Below are positions 1 through 5,301 of a DNA stretch of 6,143 nucleotides, piece after piece. The DNA is from Pseudomonas sp. Lineage in GTDB: Bacteria > Pseudomonadota > Gammaproteobacteria > Pseudomonadales > Pseudomonadaceae. A program made the position numbers and the translations under genes. The stretch's first letter is position 1; each line of letters starts with the position of its first letter. The DNA is taken from positions 1 through 6,143 of the forward strand of contig DQGF01000229.1 in NCBI GenBank assembly GCA_003525045.1, in the 5' to 3' direction. A model generated the notes under the pieces. That model saw only the letters and a program-made list of their open reading frames with translations. It was not told the origin of the DNA and did no database searches.

Positions 1-22
1 AGCCTGCTCGCGAAGGCGTCGG
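1..22. repeat. Probable end of a REP-type palindromic repeat
   Basis: Bases 2-17 form a short imperfect hairpin: GCCT and AGGC arms around a centre containing TCGCGA. This resembles the small REP hairpins common between genes in fluorescent pseudomonads, which is recall rather than a search. The element probably continues to the left of the window, so its full extent cannot be judged. It lies about 26 bases upstream of the first gene. Confidence 0.4.
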
Positions 23-47
23 TAAATACGCATGAGGAGGGAAGGTC

Positions 48-449
48 ATGAGCGAACTTCACACGGGCGGCTGCCACTGCGGACAACTGCGCTATCAGTT
101 CCGCGGACCGTTGCGCGACATCGCCCACTGTCATTGTTCGATTTGCCGACGGGTCAGCGGCGGAACTGTGACCACTTGGATCACCGTGCCCGCGCCGACC
201 TTTCAATGGCTGACCGGAGAGCCAGCGAGGTACGACTCTTCTTCCACCTGCGCACGCTACTTCTGCCGCAACTGTGGGGCGCAGCTGGCGCTGGTGACTC
301 ACCTCAGTCCGGACAGTATCGATGTGACCATCGCCACGCTCGATCACCCCGAACGGGCTCCGGCCGAGCGCCACATCTGGACTGACAGCCGTCTACCGTG
401 GCTGCATCTGGACGAGCACTTGCCCTCTGAGCCCGAAGAAACACTCTGA
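48..449 (+). CDS. GFA/CENP-V-fold zinc-binding protein (glutathione-dependent formaldehyde-activating enzyme-like)
   Basis: A 133-residue protein of the GFA family, a zinc-binding beta fold. The founding member, Gfa of Paracoccus, was linked to formation of S-hydroxymethylglutathione; most bacterial paralogues have no proven reaction. The sequence shows the full cysteine pattern: C9-H-C11-G near the start, C28-H-C30-x-x-C33, then F72-C73-x-x-C76-G-A. C9/C11/C73/C76 and C28/C30/C33 are the usual zinc sites. Length fits the family (about 110-160). The start is well supported by AGGAGG at bases 35-40, seven bases before the ATG. There is no signal peptide or membrane segment, so it should be cytoplasmic. 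It converges on the next gene with no bases between the stop codons. The substrate is unknown; no formaldehyde-detoxification gene lies beside it, so the family name should not be read as a proven activity. Confidence 0.88.
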   Translation: MSELHTGGCHCGQLRYQFRGPLRDIAHCHCSICRRVSGGTVTTWITVPAPTFQWLTGEPARYDSSSTCARYFCRNCGAQLALVTHLSPDSIDVTIATLDHPERAPAERHIWTDSRLPWLHLDEHLPSEPEETL

Positions 450-776
450 TCAAAAAATAGACAGGTCCAGCGGACGGATCGCGCCCATCCAGATCGCATG
501 CTCGGTATGGTCGAGCAGGTCGTTACCGGTGTCCGGGTGCAGAAACACCACCAAACCCTTGCGATTGAGCATCAACCACGGCAACACGTCGCCAAGGTAC
601 TGCGGCTCGAAAGCCAATTGGCAGCTCCAGTCCGGGTGCGGACCCACCGGCCGTTCGTGCACCCGTCCCATCTTCAGCGCAAATAACCCGGCCGCTTGCT
701 CACACAGGGCTCGGGCCTGATCGATGCTGCTGGCGTCGAAATAGATGTGGGCGTGATAACCCTTGATCTGTTGCAT
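450..776 (-). CDS. DOPA 4,5-dioxygenase family protein
   Basis: A 108-residue protein of the small DOPA 4,5-dioxygenase family, which in fungi and plants performs extradiol ring cleavage of DOPA on the way to betalain-type pigments; bacterial members are mostly uncharacterised. The family pattern is visible: Y7-H8-A9-H10 near the N-terminus, H40-E-R-P, G45-P-H47-P-D-W, and H80-P-D-T-G with D89-H90-T-E-H93 near the C-terminus. These histidines are the likely metal ligands. An upstream in-frame ATG at base 848 would add 24 residues without family character. I chose the ATG at 774-776 because the reverse strand has AGAGGGG at 783-789, seven bases before it, and the conserved region starts there. 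Its stop abuts that of the GFA gene, and it is divergent from the Rossmann-fold gene. The true substrate is unknown. Confidence 0.85.
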   Translation of the reverse strand: MQQIKGYHAHIYFDASSIDQARALCEQAAGLFALKMGRVHERPVGPHPDWSCQLAFEPQYLGDVLPWLMLNRKGLVVFLHPDTGNDLLDHTEHAIWMGAIRPLDLSIF

Positions 777-860
777 CCGGAACCCCTCTAAAACCGGTCG
801 AACCCTCACCGCTCCATACAGGTCATACGCCATATAGGTCGCAAACAAGGAATCCCAGCC
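777..860. promoter_or_regulatory. Divergent intergenic region with a 10-bp direct repeat
   Basis: These 84 bases must hold the start signals for both the dioxygenase-family gene (leftward) and the Rossmann-fold gene (rightward). Two near-identical decamers, CATACAGGTC at 815-824 and CATATAGGTC at 831-840, differ at one base and lie 16 bp apart. CATATA at 831-836 could serve as a rightward -10, but no convincing -35 was found on either strand. Ribosome sites lie at each end: AGAGGGG (783-789, read leftward) and AAGGAA (847-852, read rightward). Calling it regulatory is inference. Confidence 0.35.
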
Positions 861-1526
861 ATGAAAAATGCCGAAACCCCCGTGGTGAAAGTGGTGCTGT
901 ATGGTGCCATGAGTAGCCTGGGCAGTGCGCTGATGGCTGAAATGCTACGGCGCCAACATGAAGTGATCGCGATTCTCGATGACCTGACAGCGCTCGCACC
1001 GCGTCCCGGTTTGCGGACCAAGACCGGTGATTTGTTCGACGCCGAACGCGTGAAGCAAAGCGTGGCCGGGAGCTCAGCGGTCATTTGCCTGTTGGATGCA
1101 CCGGGTCTGCCGTTCAGCAGCGAGCATGTGGAAAAAACCATCGTGCCGGGACCGGTCGAACAGGTGCTGGCAGTGGATGCACTGATCGACGGTATGCAGG
1201 CTTCCGGTATTGCCCGGCTGTTTCTGGTGGGTGATTTCGAGGTGCTGGATGATCCGGAGATCGAGGATCAACTGCAACACCACGCCGCCGAAGAAATCCG
1301 CGAGGCCCTGCAAAGCAGTTCCTTGCGCTGGACGCTGGTGAATGCACCGCGCGGGGTACCGGGGCTGACAATTGAACATTTCAGCCAAGTCAGCAGCAGT
1401 CTGGAACCAGGTCTGGCCGAGCCGCTGAGACGGTTGAACCGCGTCGCGATCGGGATTGCCGATGAGCTGCACCTGAATTTGCATATTGGTGAGCATGTGA
1501 ATTTCGTTGCGACGTCAGAACCGTAA
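861..1526 (+). CDS. Atypical NAD(P)-binding Rossmann-fold protein (NmrA/YwnB-like SDR)
   Basis: A 221-residue protein that looks like an atypical short-chain dehydrogenase/reductase of the NAD(P)H-binding (NmrA/YwnB-like) type. Residues 9-14 form the first hydrophobic strand, followed by G15-A-M-S18-S-L-G21 in place of the usual GxxGxxG. Helix and second strand follow (H-E-V-I-A-I-L, about residues 34-40), then G-D-L-F-D (about 56-60), as in extended or atypical SDRs. The stretch L-R-W-T-L-V-N-A-P (about 154-162) matches the late strand of this family. The only tyrosine is Y14, so the classical YxxxK catalytic pair is missing; it may be a sensor or a non-classical reductase. The ATG at 861 follows AAGGAA at 847-852 with eight bases between. 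It reads alone and ends just before a stem-loop shared with the converging LysR gene. The substrate cannot be named. Confidence 0.72.
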   Translation: MKNAETPVVKVVLYGAMSSLGSALMAEMLRRQHEVIAILDDLTALAPRPGLRTKTGDLFDAERVKQSVAGSSAVICLLDAPGLPFSSEHVEKTIVPGPVEQVLAVDALIDGMQASGIARLFLVGDFEVLDDPEIEDQLQHHAAEEIREALQSSSLRWTLVNAPRGVPGLTIEHFSQVSSSLEPGLAEPLRRLNRVAIGIADELHLNLHIGEHVNFVATSEP

Positions 1527-1528
1527 AT

Positions 1529-1586
1529 GATCGCAGCCTGCAGCAGCTCCAACAGGGAATGTGCATGCCCCAGGCTGCGATCTTTT
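1529..1586. terminator. REP-type stem-loop between convergent genes, possible terminator
   Basis: Bases 1529-1540 (GATCGCAGCCTG) and 1571-1582 (CAGGCTGCGATC) are perfect 12-bp inverted arms around a 30-base loop. On the plus strand the stem runs straight into a T-rich stretch (TCTTTT, ending at 1586). It starts two bases after the stop of the Rossmann-fold gene and ends six bases before the stop of the LysR gene. It resembles a dispersed intergenic repeat common in P. fluorescens-group genomes (recalled, not searched). A termination role for the rightward transcript fits the T run. The leftward transcript has only a short A/T stretch (ATTTA) after the stem, so it is less clearly served. The long loop makes it atypical for an intrinsic terminator. 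Confidence 0.6.
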
Positions 1587-1591
1587 CACCT

Positions 1592-2542
1592 TCACACCGC
1601 AATCGAAGGTAGAGGCAGGCCGTTAAGCGATTGCGCACTGCTTGCCTGCTCGGCCATCAACCAATCCACAAATTGTTGAATCAACGGTCCGCGCCGTTTG
1701 CGCTGCGGCAAGACCACGTAATAACCCAGCCTGGAAATCACCGTTTCCGCAATCGGCCGACACAACAACCCTTGCGCCAGCAAGTTATCCACAAGGTGCC
1801 GCCATCCTATGGCCACGCCCTGGCCACCGATCGCCGCTTGAATCAGCAAGGTGTAATTGTCGAAGCGCAATTGCCCTGGCGCTGGCGCCGACGAGATACC
1901 CAGTTCGCGAAAAACGCCGCTCCAGTCGAACCAGTTGCTGCTGTTTTCGCCACGCAGGTGCAACAGTGGGAATTCGAGCAATGTCTGAGCCGGCAAGGGC
2001 AGGGGTCGGTCCTTCAATAGCAGCGGACTGCACACCGGAAACACTTCTTCGCTAAACAGCCAATGACTCTCACCCTGCTTGAATCGACCATCACCGAACA
2101 GCACCGCTACATCGATATCGGTTCGCAGCATGTTGAGGCTACGTTCGCTGGTGACCAGGCTGACATCTACCTTAGGATTGGCGGCATGAAATCGATGCAG
2201 TCTCGGCATCAGCCAATAGGCGGCAAAGGCAAAATCGGTCGCTACCTGCAATACCTCATGTTGATGCTGTGCACTGATCGCGCTCAATCCTGCCTCTATA
2301 TTCTGCAAACCAAGCTGAACCTGCTCGAAGAGTATTGTCCCGGCTTCGGTCAATTCGATGCCGCGATAGATACGATCGAACAGCCGCGTCCCGAGCTGTT
2401 CTTCCAGCCGTTTGATCTGTTGGCTGATGGCCGGTTGCGTAGTGCCGAGCTCCACTGCGGCGGCGGTGAAGCTACGCTGACGGGCTGCGGCTTCGAAGGC
2501 GCGCAGCAAATCCAGAGACAAATCACCAAGGGCGTCATACAT
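1592..2542 (-). CDS. LysR-type transcriptional regulator, probable regulator of betC
   Basis: A 316-residue LysR-family DNA-binding regulator of normal length. The N-terminal winged helix-turn-helix covers about residues 8-67: L-L-R-A-F-E-A-A-A, then S24-F-T-A-A-A-x-x-L-G-T-T-Q-P-A-I-S-Q-Q-I as the helix-turn-helix, and L-E-x-x-L-G-x-x-L-F-x-R as the wing. Residues from about 95 to 300 form the periplasmic-binding-protein-like effector domain. Such proteins act as tetramers and usually activate a divergent target and repress themselves. It is divergent from betC with 114 bp between, and a T-N11-A palindrome overlaps its own start codon, so autoregulation and betC activation are both expected. 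A LysR regulator beside betC in Pseudomonas has, I believe, been called betR; I leave the symbol open. The ATG at 2540-2542 has only a weak ribosome site (AGGA about 12 bases upstream). The effector could be choline sulfate or choline; the sequence does not say. Confidence 0.92.
   Translation of the reverse strand: MYDALGDLSLDLLRAFEAAARQRSFTAAAVELGTTQPAISQQIKRLEEQLGTRLFDRIYRGIELTEAGTILFEQVQLGLQNIEAGLSAISAQHQHEVLQVATDFAFAAYWLMPRLHRFHAANPKVDVSLVTSERSLNMLRTDIDVAVLFGDGRFKQGESHWLFSEEVFPVCSPLLLKDRPLPLPAQTLLEFPLLHLRGENSSNWFDWSGVFRELGISSAPAPGQLRFDNYTLLIQAAIGGQGVAIGWRHLVDNLLAQGLLCRPIAETVISRLGYYVVLPQRKRRGPLIQQFVDWLMAEQASSAQSLNGLPLPSIAV
1785..1793 (+). other. Perfect DnaA-box sequence, inside the LysR gene
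   Basis: TTATCCACA, identical to the strong 9-bp DnaA box consensus, lies on the plus strand within the LysR coding region. It is one of four perfect copies in the window. Function is unproven. Confidence 0.4.
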
Positions 2543-2555
2543 AAGCTGTGCTTAT
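2541..2555. promoter_or_regulatory. Candidate LysR-type operator (T-N11-A palindrome) overlapping the regulator's start
   Basis: The 15 bases ATAAGCTGTGCTTAT have perfect 6-bp arms (ATAAGC/GCTTAT) around TGT and fit the LysR-family box T-N11-A (T2542 to A2554). The palindrome covers the first bases of the regulator's ATG, so bound protein would block its own expression. It lies about 100 bp upstream of the betC start, near where an upstream recognition site for a LysR activator would be expected. The match is direct; binding is inference. Confidence 0.6.
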
Positions 2556-2570
2556 CCTAGTCATTGCCGC

Positions 2571-2606
2571 GCATGGGCTTTACCACAGATTGCATGGACT
2601 CCATGC
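2571..2606. promoter_or_regulatory. Second palindrome and direct repeat in the betC promoter region
   Basis: Bases 2592-2606 form a perfect palindrome with 7-bp arms (GCATGGA and TCCATGC) around a single C. A further GCATGG at 2571-2576 repeats the left half 21 bp upstream, two helical turns away. The palindrome sits just upstream of the likely betC -10 region, close to where the -35 would be, which is the usual place for a LysR activation site. Its bases differ from those of the box at 2541-2555, so it could equally bind another regulator. Confidence 0.45.
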
Positions 2607-2624
2607 TCGATCGCAGCACTCTCG

Positions 2625-2632
2625 CATAAATA
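2625..2632 (+). promoter_or_regulatory. Possible -10 region of the betC promoter
   Basis: CATAAATA is the only AT-rich patch between the operator palindromes and the betC start. As a -10 it would place the transcript start around base 2637, about 20 bases before the ATG. No good -35 hexamer is seen at the right spacing, as is usual for activator-dependent promoters. This is a weak call from base composition and position. Confidence 0.3.
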
Positions 2633-2656
2633 TTCACTATGGAATGCCGCGATCAC

Positions 2657-4171
2657 ATGAAGCGCAAGAATATTCTTTTCATCATGGCCGATCAGATGGC
2701 CGCGCCAATGTTGCCGTTCTACGGCCCTTCGCCCATCAAATTGCCCAATCTGAGCCGCCTCGCCGCCGAAGGCGTCGTGTTCGACGCCGCTTATTGCAAT
2801 AGCCCGCTGTGCGCGCCGTCACGGTTTACTCTGGTCAGCGGTCAGTTGCCGAGCAAGATCGGCGCCTATGACAACGCAGCCGATTTCCCTGCCGATGTAC
2901 CGACATATGCCCACTACCTGCGTCGCCTCGGCTACCGCACGGCATTGTCCGGCAAGATGCATTTCTGCGGCCCCGATCAGTTGCACGGTTATGAAGAACG
3001 TCTGACCAGCGATATTTACCCGGCCGACTACGGCTGGTCGGTGAACTGGGATGAACCGGACGTGCGCCCGACCTGGTACCACAACATGTCTTCGGTGCTG
3101 CAAGCCGGGCCATGCGTGCGCACCAATCAGCTGGATTTTGACGAAGAGGTGGTGTTCAAGGCCCAGCAGTACCTGTTCGACCACATCCGTGAGGATGGCG
3201 ATCAGCCCTTTTGCCTCACCGTTTCCATGACTCATCCGCACGATCCGTACACCATACCCAAGGCGTTTTGGGAGATGTACGACGACGCAGACATCCCGTT
3301 GCCTGAAACCCCGGCGCAGACTGAACTTGATCCGCATTCCCGGCGTTTGCTCAAGGTTTACGACCTGTGGGACAAACCGCTGCCTGTGGATAAAATCCGC
3401 GATGCGCGCCGCGCATACTTCGGTGCTTGCAGCTATATCGACAGTAACGTCGGCAAACTCCTGCAAACCCTCGAGGATACCGGCCTGATCGATGACACCA
3501 TCATTGTGTTTTCCGGCGACCATGGTGACATGCTCGGCGAGCGTGGGCTCTGGTACAAAATGCACTGGTTCGAGATGGCTGCACGGGTACCGCTGCTGAT
3601 CAGTGCACCCGGGCAATTCGGGGCCGGCCGGGTCAGCGCCGCGGTCTCCACCGCCGATCTGCTGCCGACCTTTGTGGAATTGGCCGGCGGCTCACTGGAG
3701 CCAGGCTTGCCACTGGACGGTCGCTCGCTGGTTTCGCACCTGCAAGGGCAGGGCGGTCACGATGAAGTCTTTGGCGAATACATGGCTGAAGGCACCATCA
3801 GCCCGCTGATGATGATTCGTCGCGGCGCTTACAAATTCATCTACAGCGAAGATGACCCTTGCCTACTCTTCGACGTACACAACGATCCGCGCGAACAGGA
3901 AGAACTCAGTCGCTCGCCACAACATCTGCGATTGTTCGAGGAATTTCTCGCCGAAGCGCGGGCCAAATGGAATATTCCGGCGATCCACCAACAGGTGCTC
4001 GCGAGCCAGCGACGTCGGCGTTTTGTCGCCGAGGCGCTGACCATCGGCAAGCTGAAGAGCTGGGATCACCAGCCGCTGGTGGACGCCAGTCAGCAATACA
4101 TGCGCAACCACATCGACCTTGATGATCTGGAGCGCAGAGCACGTTATCCACAACCCTGCCAAAACCAATAA
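2657..4171 (+). CDS. betC: Choline sulfatase
   Basis: Choline sulfatase of 504 residues hydrolyses choline-O-sulfate to choline and sulfate in the cytoplasm; choline then feeds glycine betaine synthesis or catabolism. The N-terminal alkaline-phosphatase-like sulfatase domain starts N-I-L-F-I-M-A-D12-Q, with D12 a metal ligand. The signature C52-A-P-S-R56 carries the cysteine converted to formylglycine. The second sulfatase signature, G92-Y-R-T-A-L-S-G-K100-M-H102, follows, then the metal-binding D288-H-G-D with K301 downstream. The last 65 or so residues (W-N-I-P onward) look like the choline-sulfatase-specific C-terminal domain. There is no signal peptide. I chose the ATG at 2657 (M-K-R-K-N-I-L-F) because homologues start there; an in-frame ATG at 2639 adds six unlikely residues. 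The ribosome site is weak (GGAA at 2641-2644). The maturation enzyme for Cys-type sulfatases is not in the window. The binding-protein gene follows after 16 bp, probably in one operon. Confidence 0.96.
   Translation: MKRKNILFIMADQMAAPMLPFYGPSPIKLPNLSRLAAEGVVFDAAYCNSPLCAPSRFTLVSGQLPSKIGAYDNAADFPADVPTYAHYLRRLGYRTALSGKMHFCGPDQLHGYEERLTSDIYPADYGWSVNWDEPDVRPTWYHNMSSVLQAGPCVRTNQLDFDEEVVFKAQQYLFDHIREDGDQPFCLTVSMTHPHDPYTIPKAFWEMYDDADIPLPETPAQTELDPHSRRLLKVYDLWDKPLPVDKIRDARRAYFGACSYIDSNVGKLLQTLEDTGLIDDTIIVFSGDHGDMLGERGLWYKMHWFEMAARVPLLISAPGQFGAGRVSAAVSTADLLPTFVELAGGSLEPGLPLDGRSLVSHLQGQGGHDEVFGEYMAEGTISPLMMIRRGAYKFIYSEDDPCLLFDVHNDPREQEELSRSPQHLRLFEEFLAEARAKWNIPAIHQQVLASQRRRRFVAEALTIGKLKSWDHQPLVDASQQYMRNHIDLDDLERRARYPQPCQNQ
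3385..3393 (-). other. Perfect DnaA-box sequence, inside betC
   Basis: TGTGGATAA on the plus strand is TTATCCACA on the minus strand. It lies in betC, where it encodes V-D-K plus a flanking base. It is the only one of the four perfect copies in this orientation. Confidence 0.4.
4144..4152 (+). other. Perfect DnaA-box sequence at the 3' end of betC
   Basis: TTATCCACA lies in the last codons of betC. Its start is exactly 53 bp, about five helical turns, from that of the identical copy at 4197, in the same orientation. Confidence 0.42.
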
Positions 4172-4187
4172 TGTTAAGGGGAAGTCC

Positions 4188-5108
4188 ATGCAAAGGTTAT
4201 CCACAGTACTGACGGTCGGGCTACTGGCTCTGGGCAGTGCATCGGCGTACGCCGAGCAAAGCTGCGACATCGTGAAGATGGCCGATCCTGGCTGGAGCGA
4301 TATCGCCGCGACCAACGCCATCACCGGTTTTCTGCTGGATGGCATGGGCTACAAGGCCAAGGTCGACACCCTGGCGGTGCCGATTACCTTTGGCGGGCTC
4401 AAGGATGGCCAGGTGGACGTATTTTTGGGTAACTGGATGCCAGCGCAGCAGGGCTTCTACGACAAGTTCGTGGCCACCGGCGATGTCACTCAACTGGCGA
4501 AGAACCTCGACGGCACCGAATTCACCCTCGCCGTCCCGGATTACGTCTGGGACGCGGGTGTGCATGACTTTGCCGACCTGAACAAGCACGCCGACAAGTT
4601 CGACAAGAAGATCTATGGCATCGGCTCGGGTGCCCCAGCGAACATTTCCTTGCAGGAAATGATCAAGAAGAACGACTTCGACATGGGTCAGTGGAAGCTG
4701 GTCGAGTCCAGCGAGCAGGCCATGCTGGCCGAAGTGTCCCGGGCGGTGAAAAAACAGAAGTTCGTGACTTTCCTCGGCTGGACCCCGCACCCGATGAACG
4801 TGCAGCTGAAAATGCATTACCTGAAGGGCGGCGAGAAGTACTTCGGCGATACCGGCAGCGTCCATACCCTGACCCGCAAAGGTTATGCACAGGCCTGCCC
4901 GAACGTTGGCAAACTGCTCACCAACCTGAGTTTCACCCAGGAGATGGAGAACAGCATCATGGCCGAGGTGGTGAACAAGAAAATCAGCAATGCCGACGCG
5001 GCGAAGGCCTGGATCAAGGCCAATCCGGCGGTGCTGGATAAATGGCTGGACGGTGTGAAGACCGTAGATGGGAAGGATGCATTACCGGCGGTCAAAGCCA
5101 AGTTGTAA
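4188..5108 (+). CDS. Periplasmic choline-binding protein of an ABC transporter, ChoX-like, orphan
   Basis: A 306-residue substrate-binding protein of the glycine betaine/choline (OpuAC, ChoX-like) family, which delivers quaternary amines in the periplasm to an ABC importer. Residues 1-22 are a signal peptide (M-Q-R, hydrophobic core, A-S-A-Y-A before E23). W36-x-D38, W83 (L-G-N-W-M-P) and W198 (G-W-T-P-H-P) match by spacing the W43, D45, W90 and W205 of Sinorhizobium ChoX, as I recall that site. The position of ChoX Y119 is F112 here. C26 and C237 could form a disulfide. The ATG at 4188 follows AAGGGG (4176-4181) with six bases between; a longer frame from 4119 overlaps betC and would bury the signal peptide. 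It lies 16 bp after betC, clearly one operon. No ATPase or permease gene adjoins it, so it probably docks on a transporter encoded elsewhere, as CbcX, BetX and CaiX do with CbcWV. The ligand could be choline or choline sulfate. Confidence 0.9.
   Translation: MQRLSTVLTVGLLALGSASAYAEQSCDIVKMADPGWSDIAATNAITGFLLDGMGYKAKVDTLAVPITFGGLKDGQVDVFLGNWMPAQQGFYDKFVATGDVTQLAKNLDGTEFTLAVPDYVWDAGVHDFADLNKHADKFDKKIYGIGSGAPANISLQEMIKKNDFDMGQWKLVESSEQAMLAEVSRAVKKQKFVTFLGWTPHPMNVQLKMHYLKGGEKYFGDTGSVHTLTRKGYAQACPNVGKLLTNLSFTQEMENSIMAEVVNKKISNADAAKAWIKANPAVLDKWLDGVKTVDGKDALPAVKAKL
4197..4205 (+). other. Perfect DnaA-box sequence at the start of the binding-protein gene
   Basis: TTATCCACA spans codons 4-6 of the binding-protein gene, within the signal peptide region, just after its ribosome site. 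With the copy at 4144 it brackets the betC/binding-protein junction. Confidence 0.42.
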
Positions 5109-5116
5109 GGGTTATC

Positions 5117-5250
5117 TGTGGCGAGGGAGCTTGCTCCCGCTCGGCTGCGAAGCAGTCGCAAACCCGGCGAATGCGGTCTGCCTGAAAAGAACGCGATGGC
5201 TGGTTTTGGGGCTGCTTCGCAGCCCAGCGGGAGCAAGCTCCCTCGCCACA
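5117..5250. repeat. Large REP doublet (inverted repeat) between the binding-protein and SulP genes
   Basis: Two 39-base arms, 5117-5155 and 5212-5250, are inverted copies matching at 38 of 39 positions; the single mismatch is base 5142. Each arm holds two small hairpins of its own: GGGAGC/GCTCCC and CTGC-GAA-GCAG. The 56-base centre (5156-5211) shows further weak complementarity next to the arms. This is the structure of a REP doublet (REPIN), a non-autonomous element mobilised by RAYT transposases, and the sequence resembles a common P. fluorescens-group type (recalled). It begins eight bases after the binding-protein stop. The folded RNA could protect the upstream message or reduce read-through into the permease gene. 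There is no T run, so it is not a clear intrinsic terminator. Confidence 0.9.
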
Positions 5251-5301
5251 ATAATCGCGTCGTCCTGCTACCCTTGCGCAAAACCCCACCCGAGAGGACC
5301 C

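Noticed and set aside
32..385. Alternative 117-codon frame overlapping the GFA-family gene
   Set aside because: It is out of frame with the seven-cysteine GFA pattern and itself looks like arginine/serine-rich shadow sequence.
777..848. N-terminal extension of the dioxygenase-family gene from the ATG at base 848
   Set aside because: The extra 24 residues show no family similarity, and a strong ribosome site precedes the ATG at 774-776.
1..1586. A functional system linking the GFA, dioxygenase-family and Rossmann-fold genes with the choline sulfate module
   Set aside because: They are in mixed orientations, separated from the module by a convergent stem-loop, and no shared substrate or pathway is evident.
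2063..2560. 165-codon plus-strand frame within the LysR gene
   Set aside because: It is a shadow of the regulator on the other strand; its residues show no domain, and the LysR helix-turn-helix is clear on the minus strand.
2819..3616. 265-codon open frame antisense to betC
   Set aside because: It lies wholly opposite a strongly supported sulfatase gene, has no recognisable domain, and long antisense frames are common opposite GC-rich coding sequence.
4119..4187. Upstream in-frame start for the binding protein, adding 23 residues
   Set aside because: It overlaps the end of betC, lacks a ribosome site and would bury the signal peptide; the ATG at 4188 has AAGGGG at good spacing.
4221..4865. 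214-codon open frame antisense to the binding-protein gene
   Set aside because: It mirrors the codon pattern of the real gene and has no family signature or ribosome site that I can see.
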